A stretch of 64,000 bases of DNA from Vagococcus fluvialis bH819 (GTDB lineage: Bacteria > Bacillota > Bacilli > Lactobacillales > Vagococcaceae), in the NCBI RefSeq assembly GCF_900163795.1, contig NZ_FWFD01000015.1:310001-374000 (forward strand). Reading direction: 5' to 3'. This document shows positions 41,550 through 50,573 of this stretch, piece after piece (positions within the stretch are counted from its first letter, which is position 1; the number at the start of each line of letters is the position of its first letter). The notes below the pieces were generated by a model. The model was not told the DNA's origin and did no database searches. It was given only the letters and a program-made list of their open reading frames with translations. The translations under genes were made by a program, and so were the position numbers.

Positions 41550-44500
41550 ATGTTTTTTAGCTGGATAAAAAATATTATTTTGGGAGGAAGTTTTTTGGAA
41601 GAGAAAAAATGGTTTAAGAAATTGAATATCATGATGTTGTTGCTATTATTATTAGGGACATTTAGCCCGACAATTACAGCACTGGCAGAAACTCAATTAG
41701 TCAATGAGGCAATTGAAAGCGTTAAACAAGTTAAAGAAGTAGGAACTAAAGAAACGACAGAAATAACAAAAGGTATAGAAGAAAATCAGGAAGTGGTTAA
41801 AGAAACAATTTCCGAAAGTAAAAATGAAAAAACGATTCAAAGTTCGTTTAATCCGAACAATAAAGTTAAAAAAGAGGCAACTGAAACATCAATAACAAAA
41901 GAAGTAGCATCAGTAGAAAAGAAAACTAAAAAATTAACTATTTTAGGCACATCAGATGTTCACGGAAATGTTTGGGATTGGTCTTATGAGGATGATAAAG
42001 AAGCTGATTTAGGTTTTGCTAAAATCGCGACAGTTGTTAAAACGGAACGTGCTAAAAATCCTAATAATATCCTTGTAGATGCAGGTGATAACTTACAAGG
42101 AACACTTCTAACAGACGATTTATATAGTTCTAAAAAAGAACTTCAAAATGTAACTCATCCAGTGATTGCAGCTATGAATACGATTGGCTATGATGCAATG
42201 GCTTTAGGTAATCATGAATTTAACTTTGGAACTGATTTAATTAAAAAAGTTGAAAAAGACGCGGAATTCCCACTTCTTTCAGCAAATACTTATTTAAGAG
42301 GAACAGACACTAATTTTGTTAAAGCGACAGAAGTTAAAATGGTAGATGGTGTTAAAGTTGGTATTATCGGAATGACAATTCCCCATGTTGCTATGTGGGA
42401 TGGGGATAAAGTTAAACATTTAGAATTTAAACCTTTAAATGAAGAAGCTAAAAAACAAGTGAAGATTTTACAAGAAACAGAAAAACCAGATGTGATTGTT
42501 GCTTCTATTCATGCGGGATTAGATAATAGCGATCCAGCTGCAGCGGCTCGCAATGTGATCAAAGAAGTTCCTGAAATCGATGCGTTTGTTCTAGGACATG
42601 ATCACAGAGAGTATGCAGAAAAAATTGCAGACAATACAGGTAAAATGAAACCTGCAGCAGCAGTTAAAGATACTGGTTCTGGCGTGGTAAAAATTGATTT
42701 AGATTTAGAACAAGATGAAAATGATAAATGGAATGTGGTGGAATCTACACCGACAACGATTTCAGTTAAAGGTGTTCAAGGTGACGACGCAGTCAGAGCA
42801 GCAACTAAAGAAGCTCATGAAAAAACACAAGAACATGTTAATGGCGTAATTGGAGTTGCTAAAGATAACTTTTTACCAGAACAACGTGTGCCTGGTATTC
42901 CAGAAGCACAATTACAGCCAACTGCGATGATTTCTTTAATCAATAATGTCCAAATGAAAGTTGCAGGAGCACAATTAGGCTCAGCAGCATTATTCAAAGC
43001 AGACAGTAAATTAGATAAAGGACCAATTAAATTTTCAGATATTTTTAATATTTATAAATACCCAAATACCTTAGTTGGGACTGAAATGACTGGTGCTCAA
43101 CTTAAAAAATATTTAGAAAAACAAGGGGCGTATTATCAGCAATATGAACCAGGGGACGTTACAATTGGTTTTAATGATAAAATTCGTGTTTATAATTATG
43201 ACATGATTTCAGGAGTTAAATATAAAATTGATATCTCGAAACCTGTCGGCTCACGTATTAAAGACTTAACTTTTGAGGGCAAAGAAGTCGCAGATGACCA
43301 AGTCTTTAAAATTGCAATGAATAATTATCGATTTGAAGGTATGGCAAAAGATGGTTTAGTAAATCCTGAACCTTATTATGAATCTGACCCAGCAACATTG
43401 AGAGGAAAGATTGTTGAGTATATTGAGGAAAAAGAAGTTATTGATCCAAAAGAAGAATTAGAAGAAAACTTTGAAATCATTGGTGCAGATTTAACTCATC
43501 CTGCGAGCCAATATGTAATTGATCAAGTTAAAAAAGGCACACCAGGTTTTGAGATTATGCCTTCTGCAGATGGTCGTACGCCAAATGTTAGAAAACTAAA
43601 TGCAATTAAATTACATGAACAAGGCCTTATTCCAGATGAATATATGGGAGAAAATGGCTCTGTTAAAATTATGCACACAAATGATATGCATGGACGTATG
43701 GAATATTTTGAAGACAAATATAGTCCATCAATTGGATTAGGACGTGTGAAGACATTTAAAGATAATGAAAAACCGACACTTTTAGTAGATGCAGGAGATG
43801 CGATGCAAGGATTACCTATCTCTAACTACTCTAAAGGTGCAGATATGGTTAAAGCCATGAATGCTGTAGGGTATGATGCGATGACTTTAGGAAATCATGA
43901 ATTTGATTTTGGATTAGAAACAGCATTACAATACAAAAAAGATTTAAAATTCCCAATTGTATCAGCAAATGTCTTGTATAAAGATGGGACAAGACCGTTT
44001 GATCCTTACACAATTGTGACAAAAGAAGTCAATGGTAAGAAACAAAAATTTGCTTTGATTGGATTGACAACACCAGAAACAACAGTAAAAACTCATCCAA
44101 ACAATGTAGCAAAAGTTAAGTTTGAAAAACCAGCACCAACTGCGATTAAAACAATCAATGAGATTGGGGAAAAGGCTGATTATTTTGTCTTTATGACGCA
44201 TTTAGGAATTGATGAAACAACTGTGGAAGATGAGACAAGTAAACATTTAGCCACTGAATTGGCTAAAAACTTCCCAGATAAGAAAATATTTATTGCAGAC
44301 GGACATTCACACACGGCTTTACCAGAAGGAATTAAAGCTGATAATGTGTTGATTGGACAAACTGGTAATCATTTAAACAATGTGGGAATGATGACAGGAA
44401 ACTATACTGGTGAAAAACCTGAATTAAAAGCTGTCTTACATCCATTCTCAGAATTAAAAGAGTTAACACCAGATCCTAAAGTTGAAGAAATTGTTAAAAC

Positions 44501-46274
44501 AGCAAAAGCTAATTTTGATAAAGAGATGTCAGAAGTTGTTTTAAAAGATAATAAAATTACTTTTAATGGTGAAAGAGACAATGTTCGAAGTCTTGAAACT
44601 AATTTAGGGAACTTGATTGGTGATTCATTACTTGCATATGGTAAAGACGGCTTTAAAGAGTCTTCTGATTTTGCCATTATGAATGGTGGAGGTATTCGTC
44701 AGTCGATTAAACCAGGTATTGTAACAAAAGGTGATATCGTAGGTGTTATGCCATTTGGTAACACTGTTTCACAAATAAAGGTAACAGGTAACGAAATTTA
44801 TGCCATGTTTGAACACTCGTTACGCTCGATTCATGCCACTGATAAAGATGGTAAGGTGATCATGGATAAAAATGGTTTGCCAAAATTAGGCGCTAATGGT
44901 GGTTTCTTACAAGTGTCCGATTCAGTTAAAGTTAAGTATGACTCTAATTTTGATGGAGCAAAACCAGAACAAAATATTCCAGGGAAACGTATCACAAGTA
45001 TTCAAGTTAAAGATAAGTCTGGAAAATTTGTTGATGTTCCAAGAAGTGATAAAGTGACATACAATATGATTACTAATGACTTCTTAGCAGCTGGTGGAGA
45101 TGGTTACTCAATGCTAATTGGAAAACCAGTGGAGCAAGGACCATCAATGGATGAAGTCTTTATGAAGTATTTGACGAAATTATCAGAAAAAGAACTAAAT
45201 ACATATAAAGAAGAAGTACCTTATACACGAATTATTTCTGAAAAATTTGCTGAAGGTGCTACAGTTGAACAAGAAAAATTAGCAGCAACGATTGCTAAAG
45301 CAGAAAAATTAAATGAAGAAGAATATACAGCACACAGTTGGGCAAAATTTGAAAAAGATTTAGCAGTAGCCCAAAAAGAATTAGATGCTAAAAATGAAAC
45401 ACGTGCGAAAGAAGCAAATACTAAGTTGGAAAAAGATAGTGAAAAATTAGTTTCGATTAAATCACTTAAATCACTTGTGGCAGAAAGTGAGAAACTTAAA
45501 AAAGCGGATTATACAGAAGCAACTTGGAAAAATTTTAATAAGGACTTGGATGCGTCTAAAAAAATATTAGATGATGCTAAAAAAGTTGCAATTGAAGTTA
45601 CCGAAAAACAAGTTAAAGAAAGTGAGAATGCTTTAAACTCATCTAAAAATAAACTTGAAAAAGTAAAAGTAGTTTCAGAAACAAAAGAACAAGATGCCTT
45701 GAAGAAAAAAATAGCTTCTTTCAAAAAAGAAGAATACACAGCACACAGTTGGGCAAAATTTGAAAAAGATTTAGCAGTAGCCCGAAAAGAATTAGATGCT
45801 AAAAATGAAAAACGTGCGAAAGCAGCAAATACTAAGTTGGAAAAAGATAGTCAAAAATTAGTTAAAATCAAAGAATTGAAAGATTTAGTGACAAAATACA
45901 GCGAATTAAAAGCTGTAGACTTTACGAAAGTAACTTGGACTTCTTTTGAAAAAGCATTAAATGAAGCGCAAGCGTTACTAAAACGTGCTGAAAATGTGAA
46001 AGAAGAAGTGACAAGTAAAGAAGTTAAAGCAGTAACAGATAACTTAAAAGAAACCAATAAAAATCTAGCTAAGGTTGGAACTAATCCAGGAAAAACTGGA
46101 GGTAATAACGGTAGTGGTAGTAACAGTGGTAATGGCACAACTAGTACAGGCAAAAAATACTTCCCTCAAACTGGTGAAGCTATTGAGAATTTCGGCTTAA
46201 TCGGGATTGGAATTGTTGGTGTATCAGGTGTTTATTATTTTAAAAAGAAAAAAAGTGATAAAGAAGCAGCTTAA
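41550..46274 (+). CDS. Wall-anchored bifunctional nucleotide phosphoesterase (YfkN-like)
   Basis: A 1574-residue secreted enzyme like B. subtilis YfkN. Signal peptide about 1-47; linker; CpdB-type cyclic-phosphodiesterase half from about 130 (TSDVHGN, ALGNHEFNFG, LGHDHREYA, FKADSKLDKGPI); UshA-type 5'-nucleotidase half from about 705 (HTNDMHGRM, TLGNHEFDFG, ADGHSHTALPEG, MNGGGIRQSI near 1044). Lysine/alanine/glutamate-rich FIVAR-like helical repeats about 1237-1500, Gly/Ser/Asn linker, then sorting motif FPQTG (an LPXTG variant), hydrophobic helix and KKKK. It dephosphorylates external nucleotides for purine and phosphate salvage. Start may be ATG 41550 or TTG 41595, the latter preceded by GGGAGGA. 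Confidence 0.9.
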   Translation: MFFSWIKNIILGGSFLEEKKWFKKLNIMMLLLLLLGTFSPTITALAETQLVNEAIESVKQVKEVGTKETTEITKGIEENQEVVKETISESKNEKTIQSSFNPNNKVKKEATETSITKEVASVEKKTKKLTILGTSDVHGNVWDWSYEDDKEADLGFAKIATVVKTERAKNPNNILVDAGDNLQGTLLTDDLYSSKKELQNVTHPVIAAMNTIGYDAMALGNHEFNFGTDLIKKVEKDAEFPLLSANTYLRGTDTNFVKATEVKMVDGVKVGIIGMTIPHVAMWDGDKVKHLEFKPLNEEAKKQVKILQETEKPDVIVASIHAGLDNSDPAAAARNVIKEVPEIDAFVLGHDHREYAEKIADNTGKMKPAAAVKDTGSGVVKIDLDLEQDENDKWNVVESTPTTISVKGVQGDDAVRAATKEAHEKTQEHVNGVIGVAKDNFLPEQRVPGIPEAQLQPTAMISLINNVQMKVAGAQLGSAALFKADSKLDKGPIKFSDIFNIYKYPNTLVGTEMTGAQLKKYLEKQGAYYQQYEPGDVTIGFNDKIRVYNYDMISGVKYKIDISKPVGSRIKDLTFEGKEVADDQVFKIAMNNYRFEGMAKDGLVNPEPYYESDPATLRGKIVEYIEEKEVIDPKEELEENFEIIGADLTHPASQYVIDQVKKGTPGFEIMPSADGRTPNVRKLNAIKLHEQGLIPDEYMGENGSVKIMHTNDMHGRMEYFEDKYSPSIGLGRVKTFKDNEKPTLLVDAGDAMQGLPISNYSKGADMVKAMNAVGYDAMTLGNHEFDFGLETALQYKKDLKFPIVSANVLYKDGTRPFDPYTIVTKEVNGKKQKFALIGLTTPETTVKTHPNNVAKVKFEKPAPTAIKTINEIGEKADYFVFMTHLGIDETTVEDETSKHLATELAKNFPDKKIFIADGHSHTALPEGIKADNVLIGQTGNHLNNVGMMTGNYTGEKPELKAVLHPFSELKELTPDPKVEEIVKTAKANFDKEMSEVVLKDNKITFNGERDNVRSLETNLGNLIGDSLLAYGKDGFKESSDFAIMNGGGIRQSIKPGIVTKGDIVGVMPFGNTVSQIKVTGNEIYAMFEHSLRSIHATDKDGKVIMDKNGLPKLGANGGFLQVSDSVKVKYDSNFDGAKPEQNIPGKRITSIQVKDKSGKFVDVPRSDKVTYNMITNDFLAAGGDGYSMLIGKPVEQGPSMDEVFMKYLTKLSEKELNTYKEEVPYTRIISEKFAEGATVEQEKLAATIAKAEKLNEEEYTAHSWAKFEKDLAVAQKELDAKNETRAKEANTKLEKDSEKLVSIKSLKSLVAESEKLKKADYTEATWKNFNKDLDASKKILDDAKKVAIEVTEKQVKESENALNSSKNKLEKVKVVSETKEQDALKKKIASFKKEEYTAHSWAKFEKDLAVARKELDAKNEKRAKAANTKLEKDSQKLVKIKELKDLVTKYSELKAVDFTKVTWTSFEKALNEAQALLKRAENVKEEVTSKEVKAVTDNLKETNKNLAKVGTNPGKTGGNNGSGSNSGNGTTSTGKKYFPQTGEAIENFGLIGIGIVGVSGVYYFKKKKSDKEAA
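45318..45449 (+). repeat. FIVAR-like DNA repeat, copy 1
   Basis: About 130 bases nearly identical to 45729-45860, only a few substitutions apart, 411 bases away inside the nucleotidase gene. The encoded unit begins EEYTAHSWAKFEKDLAVA. Confidence 0.9.
45729..45860 (+). repeat. FIVAR-like DNA repeat, copy 2
   Basis: Second copy of the unit at 45318. The near-identity at DNA level, while the intervening units have diverged, indicates recent duplication or gene conversion. Confidence 0.9.
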
Positions 46275-46277
46275 ATG

Positions 46278-46318
46278 AAAAAAACGAGACTGAATTTCAG
46301 CCTCGTTTTTTTTTTTTT
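46278..46318. terminator. Terminator after nucleotidase gene
   Basis: AAAAACGAG-a-CTGA pairs with TCAG-c-CTCGTTTTT and is followed by a long T-run. Confidence 0.9.
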
Positions 46319-46340
46319 GAAGTTATCTATAGTTGAAACA

Positions 46341-46529
46341 TTATGATTTTTTACTTTTTTTCATTGTTAAAATGGTCAAAGGTAAAGTTAAAATAATATA
46401 ACCCAGTACAATGATTAAAGTAGCGCTCAACCAAAAACTATGGATGGCAAATTGTTTAATAATAAACAAAGGGATTAAAATCGAAATAATATAAAAGATG
46501 AATAATTGAAAGAATCGTTTGAATGACAT
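46341..46529 (-). CDS. Small two-helix membrane protein
   Basis: A 62-residue protein with two hydrophobic helices (FFQLFIFYIISILIPLFII and FWLSATLIIVLGYIILTLPLTI) and a positively charged tail KKSKKS. The ribosome site CGAGGAG lies six bases before the ATG (minus strand, 46529), which makes translation credible. I recognise no family. It stands alone beside the nucleotidase terminator. Confidence 0.55.
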   Translation of the reverse strand: MSFKRFFQLFIFYIISILIPLFIIKQFAIHSFWLSATLIIVLGYIILTLPLTILTMKKSKKS

Positions 46530-46820
46530 ATAACTCCTCGCTATCTGAATAAAATGAACTACAAATATATTAAAGCATATCTATTACTGAATTTCGATCA
46601 TAATTTTATGATTAATCTAACTTTTTCTTAGTTAAGAAATTAAAATTTTTTAAAGTATTAAAAATAATTGGAAAAAAATACAAAAAAAACTAGTAATAAG
46701 TAATAAATGATCATATAATGGAAAATGTATTCGCTTAATATTTATTATTGAAGCGTAGCTAGTAATTTGTTAGTTATTCTTTAGCCGGATAATTCAATGA
46801 ATAGTGACAAGTAAAGTTAA

Positions 46821-46858
46821 AAAAGTAACAAAACACCGAATTTTGTTACTTTTCCCCT
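46821..46858 (+). terminator. Orphan intrinsic terminator 1
   Basis: A 13-bp perfect stem AAAAGTAACAAAA (46821-46833) with its complement (46841-46853), 7-base loop, followed by CCCCTTTTTTATTT. No gene is seen upstream on this strand. Confidence 0.7.
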
Positions 46859-46970
46859 TTTTTATTTACAAGAATAAAAATAATAGATGACTTATATAGT
46901 TAAGTCTAGTAAAATAAGTATGAATAGTTAAATATTTAGAGTACATGCAGTTCTCTAAACGTTAAAAAAA

Positions 46971-46999
46971 GGCTGACCTAAATGTCAGTCTCTTTTTTT
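46971..46999 (+). terminator. Orphan intrinsic terminator 2
   Basis: GGCTGAC pairs with GTCAGTC (one wobble) over a 6-base loop, preceded by A7 and followed by T9. Lies about 95 bases before the ECF S-component gene. Confidence 0.7.
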
Positions 47000-47094
47000 T
47001 TGCTTTTCTATTGATTCTAGTTCTCAATTAAATATGATATAATATGTGAGTCATTTAACACGACAAAAAAGATTATGATTAAGGAGTTTTACAT

Positions 47095-47694
47095 ATGAAG
47101 GGTTTAAAAATTCAAGATTTGATTTCATCAGGGGTTTACGCCACTGTTTATTTTTTTGTGGTATCTATTGCAACCTTTTTACTTAGATTTACAGTACCAA
47201 CATTTAATACATTATTAATACCTGGTTTATCAGCTTTATTTGCAGGAATTGTGTATTTGATGGTAATAAATAAGATACCTAAATTTGGTGCTATCACAAT
47301 AGTTGGCTCTGTAATGGCCGTCTTTTTTCTAATATTTGGTTACTTTCCGTTAGCCTTTTTACCGAGTATTATTTTCCCGTTATTAGCAGATATCATTCAA
47401 AATAAAACAAAATTAAATGAGACAGTAAAAATACCATTAAGCTATACTGTTTTTAGTTTTGGTCTAACTGGTCCAATATTACCTTTATGGTTTATGAAAG
47501 AAGCTTACGTAGAATCATTACTAAATAGAGGGAAAGATATGACTTATGTAGATAGCGTGTTTGCTTCTATTTCAACTGCTACTTTCTTTGTTTCAATGGG
47601 TTTTTTAATCATAGGAAGTTTAGTTGGTTTAATGTTAGGAAAAAAAATATATCAAAAACATTTTTCAAAGCAAGTTAGAAAAGGCAACAAGTAA
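47095..47694 (+). CDS. MptD-family ECF transporter S component
   Basis: A 199-residue membrane protein of the MptD/Trep_Strep family, with about six hydrophobic segments. Start MKGLKIQDLISSGVYATVYFFVV, and the family-typical FLPSIIFPLLADIIQNKTK and FGLTGPILPLWFMKEAYVESLL blocks. Substrate-specific subunit of an ECF importer whose T and ATPase genes follow directly. The family's ligand is not known to me. Ribosome site AAGGAG before ATG 47095; stop overlaps the next start (ATG at 47694). Confidence 0.8.
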   Translation: MKGLKIQDLISSGVYATVYFFVVSIATFLLRFTVPTFNTLLIPGLSALFAGIVYLMVINKIPKFGAITIVGSVMAVFFLIFGYFPLAFLPSIIFPLLADIIQNKTKLNETVKIPLSYTVFSFGLTGPILPLWFMKEAYVESLLNRGKDMTYVDSVFASISTATFFVSMGFLIIGSLVGLMLGKKIYQKHFSKQVRKGNK

Positions 47695-48404
47695 TGAAAA
47701 AAAAGTATGTCTCATTTGATCCGAGGAGTAAACTGGCAGTTGTTTTATCTGCCAGTTTACTTTTGATGTTCCGAGTGAACTGGTTAATGGAAACTATTTT
47801 TGTCTTATTGATGTGTTTACTTTTAATTATTAATGGTGGATGGAAAAAAGGCCTCATTTTAATGTCATTGTATTATCTTATCTTATCGATAGATTTATTA
47901 TTCTTTCAACAAATTACAGGTGCAGTATCAGCTTTTCTCTCTTTTTTCTTAGTAGCTAATCGTTTATTATTACCCCCAATTATGGCGGCTACGTTTGCTG
48001 TTAATAATACAAAAATGAGTGAATGGATTGCTGCTATGAAAAAAATGAAAGTTCCCAAGTTTATTATCGTTCCCTTTTCAGTGGTATGTCGCTTTTTTCC
48101 TGTTTTATTACAAGATTTCAAACAAATAAGATTAGCAATGAAATTTAGAGGGATAGGAATTAATCTTATTGATTTATTCAAGCATCCACTTTTAACATTA
48201 GAGTACATTGTCGTTCCAATTTTAGTATCAGTGGAATCAACCTCTATTGAATTATCCGCAGCAGCACTTGTTCGAGGTCTTGGTAGTGCTGAAGAATCGA
48301 CAAGTGTCTATGATGTAAGATTTAGAATTCAAGATATAATTTTATTATTGAGCTTAGTAATTTTTTTTACTGGAGGTTGGTTAATTAATGATTACGTTAA
48401 ATAA
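47694..48404 (+). CDS. ECF transporter T component 2
   Basis: A 236-residue EcfT-type membrane protein (SFDPRSKLAVVLSASLLLMF at the N-terminus). Coupling-region motifs IRLAMKFRGIG and ALVRGLGSAEES carry the conserved Ala/Arg-Gly elements that contact the ATPases. It overlaps both neighbours (start inside the S-component stop, end 17 bases into the ATPase gene), so the operon is tightly translated. Confidence 0.85.
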   Translation: MKKKYVSFDPRSKLAVVLSASLLLMFRVNWLMETIFVLLMCLLLIINGGWKKGLILMSLYYLILSIDLLFFQQITGAVSAFLSFFLVANRLLLPPIMAATFAVNNTKMSEWIAAMKKMKVPKFIIVPFSVVCRFFPVLLQDFKQIRLAMKFRGIGINLIDLFKHPLLTLEYIVVPILVSVESTSIELSAAALVRGLGSAEESTSVYDVRFRIQDIILLLSLVIFFTGGWLINDYVK

Positions 48405-49794
48405 AATGTCATTATCCTATGAAGGAGACACAGTCCTTTCGGAAATTGATTTAAATATACCTGCCGGTGAGTGCGTGGTTATTTGTGGTGAGAGTGGTAG
48501 CGGAAAATCATCATTAATTCGTGTTTTAAATGGCTTAATTCCCGAACTTTTCGAAGGAGAAATAAAAGGTGAGGGGGAAATATTGGGGCATAACCTACCC
48601 GTTAAAAATTTTAATGAATTTGTTAAGGAGATTGGCGTTGTTTTTCAAAATCCTAAAACACAATTTTTTATGAATGATGTTTATTCGGAGTTAGCTTTTT
48701 CAATGGAAAATTTTGCTTTTCAACGAGTTGAGATGATAAAAAAAATTGCTATTATTTCAGAAACCTTTGATTTGAAAAAATATTGGTCAAATACGATGTT
48801 TGAATTATCAGGTGGTGAAAAACAACGAATTGCTTTTGCTTCTTCATGTATGATCGACCATTCTTTATTTTTGTTAGATGAACCATCAAGTAATTTAGAT
48901 GATAAAAACATTCAAATATTAACTGATTCCATTCAATGGTTAAAAAATAAAAAACAAACAATTGTAGTAGCCGAACATCGTTTATATTATTTATTACCTG
49001 TAGTAGATCGATTTATATTAATGGATCACGGTCGAATTGTTGGTGATTTTACTAAGGAAGAGTTTTTAAAAAAGACGATGACTGAACTTAACGAATTAGG
49101 TTTGAGATCTTTAAATGAAACTTCGTTATCTATTTCAGATTATCCTAAAGTATCTGTTTCTAAAGCAAAAGAAGCTTTAAATAATTTGTCTTGTGAAAAA
49201 ATAGACTTTGGATATAAAAAGAATAGTACTAATTTGCGGGTTGAAAAGTTACTTTTTACTTCAAATAAAATTACAGGTATTATTGGAGAAAATGGTTCTG
49301 GAAAAACAACTCTCTCTCAAATTCTAACTGGTCTTATAAAAATAAAAACAGGTACCGTTTTTTATAATGAAAAGAAGCAGACCGCAAAGGAATTAATTAA
49401 ACGGAGCTTTTTGGTGATGCAAGATGTGAATTTACAATTATTTTTTGAAAGTGTTGAGAAAGAAATTTCAGCCAAAGCAAAACGGTTAGATATTTTTGAT
49501 GAAGTTGTCACCATGTTAGATTTAGAAAAACTGTTGGATAGACACCCACAAACTTTATCTGGTGGAGAAAAGCAACGAGTTGCAATTGCCAGTGCGATTC
49601 TTTCAGGAAAAGAAATAATTGTCATGGATGAACCAACAAGTGGTTTGGATTTGAAACACATGAAAGAAGTTAGTTGTGTGATAAATAGTATGAGGAAATT
49701 TAATATTATTATTATTATTATTTCTCATGATAAAGAATTTATCAATTTAACTTGTCAGCGCGTGGTAGAGCTACATGATGGTCAACTTTCATAG
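48388..49794 (+). CDS. ECF transporter double ATPase 2
   Basis: A 468-residue fused pair of ABC ATPases. Domain 1 has Walker A GESGSGKSS (about 34-42), signature LSGGEKQR and LLDEPSSNLDD. Domain 2 has GENGSGKTT (about 298-306), signature LSGGEKQR and VMDEPTSGLD. Shorter than the cobalamin-block homologue (559 residues). GGAGG at 48375-48379 precedes ATG 48388. Forms an importer with the two upstream proteins. Confidence 0.9.
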   Translation: MITLNKMSLSYEGDTVLSEIDLNIPAGECVVICGESGSGKSSLIRVLNGLIPELFEGEIKGEGEILGHNLPVKNFNEFVKEIGVVFQNPKTQFFMNDVYSELAFSMENFAFQRVEMIKKIAIISETFDLKKYWSNTMFELSGGEKQRIAFASSCMIDHSLFLLDEPSSNLDDKNIQILTDSIQWLKNKKQTIVVAEHRLYYLLPVVDRFILMDHGRIVGDFTKEEFLKKTMTELNELGLRSLNETSLSISDYPKVSVSKAKEALNNLSCEKIDFGYKKNSTNLRVEKLLFTSNKITGIIGENGSGKTTLSQILTGLIKIKTGTVFYNEKKQTAKELIKRSFLVMQDVNLQLFFESVEKEISAKAKRLDIFDEVVTMLDLEKLLDRHPQTLSGGEKQRVAIASAILSGKEIIVMDEPTSGLDLKHMKEVSCVINSMRKFNIIIIIISHDKEFINLTCQRVVELHDGQLS

Positions 49795-50530
49795 AGGTGA
49801 GGTGGAAGAGATAAAAGAATATGTAACGATTTCCCAGTTAGCTAAATTATTTAATATTAGCCATCATACGATTAGACATTATGAAGATAAACATATAATT
49901 AAGCCAGCTTTTATCAAGGAAAACGGTTATCGGATGTATGGATTGTCAGAAGCTTACGATTTAGCTTTTATTTTATTATTCAGAAATTTAAATTTAGGGA
50001 TTTTAGAAATTAAAAATTTACAAGAAACAACTGAAAAAGAAACATATGAGCTTTTTTTAAGGAATAAGATACTTGAAATAGAGAAAGAAATAAATGATTT
50101 GAATCAGATAAAAGAGAGCATCGAGAAGCAATTAGCAATTTCTAAACAAATAAACAAAGCAGAACAAACATTTTTAGATCAGCCTATTTATTTGAAAAAA
50201 ATCAAAAGGCTAGCCCATGACGAGGTATTGACTATTAATGATTTATTAGACTTAGAAGAGGTGACCCTATTTTTTTCAAGTCAAATTGTTTATGTGATTT
50301 ATGAACGGTACTATGATGTTTTTTATGAAACTAAAGAAGAGCTGCTTGATTTTATTCCAGTAGGAAAATATCAAACAGAGTGGTTGTTAGCTCAGAGTGA
50401 AAAAGACTTAGATGATCTTATAAAAAAGAAGTTTCAAAATACGTCAACACCTGTTTATATCTTAGAAGAAGTAACCCAAATGTTAGGTAAAAACCATGAA
50501 TTGCAATGGAAAATTATGTTTGAAGTATGA
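49775..50530 (+). CDS. MerR-family regulator of the second ECF operon
   Basis: A MerR-type protein: N-terminal winged HTH (YVTISQLAKLFNISHHTIRHYEDKHIIKPAFIKENGYRMYGL), coiled-coil linker (LEIEKEINDLNQIKESIEKQLAISKQ) and a C-terminal domain of about 100 residues with no clear relation to known drug-binding types. It overlaps the ATPase gene by 20 bases. The start is unsure: ATG 49775 (no good ribosome site) or GTG 49802 with AGAGGTGA close in front. Probably senses the imported ligand and controls the operon from within. Confidence 0.78.
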   Translation: MMVNFHRGEVEEIKEYVTISQLAKLFNISHHTIRHYEDKHIIKPAFIKENGYRMYGLSEAYDLAFILLFRNLNLGILEIKNLQETTEKETYELFLRNKILEIEKEINDLNQIKESIEKQLAISKQINKAEQTFLDQPIYLKKIKRLAHDEVLTINDLLDLEEVTLFFSSQIVYVIYERYYDVFYETKEELLDFIPVGKYQTEWLLAQSEKDLDDLIKKKFQNTSTPVYILEEVTQMLGKNHELQWKIMFEV

Positions 50531-50573
50531 TAAAATAAATAAAGTAATTAAAAATGGTTAAAGGAGGACAAGA

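Larger units (their letters stand above)
46530..47094. other. AT-rich intergenic region with two orphan terminators
   Basis: No credible reading frame. Two strong plus-strand terminator hairpins occur (46821-46858 and 46971-46999) with no gene before either. A further hairpin TTTAGAG/CTCTAAA sits at about 46935-46960. A perfect -10 TATAAT at 47038-47043 probably starts the ECF operon at 47095. Small RNAs between these signals are possible. Confidence 0.5.

Noticed and set aside
41550-46274. Frameshift or fusion of two nucleotidase genes
   Set aside because: Double-domain proteins of this order (cyclic phosphodiesterase then 5'-nucleotidase) are a known family, and the frame is continuous with one signal peptide and one anchor.
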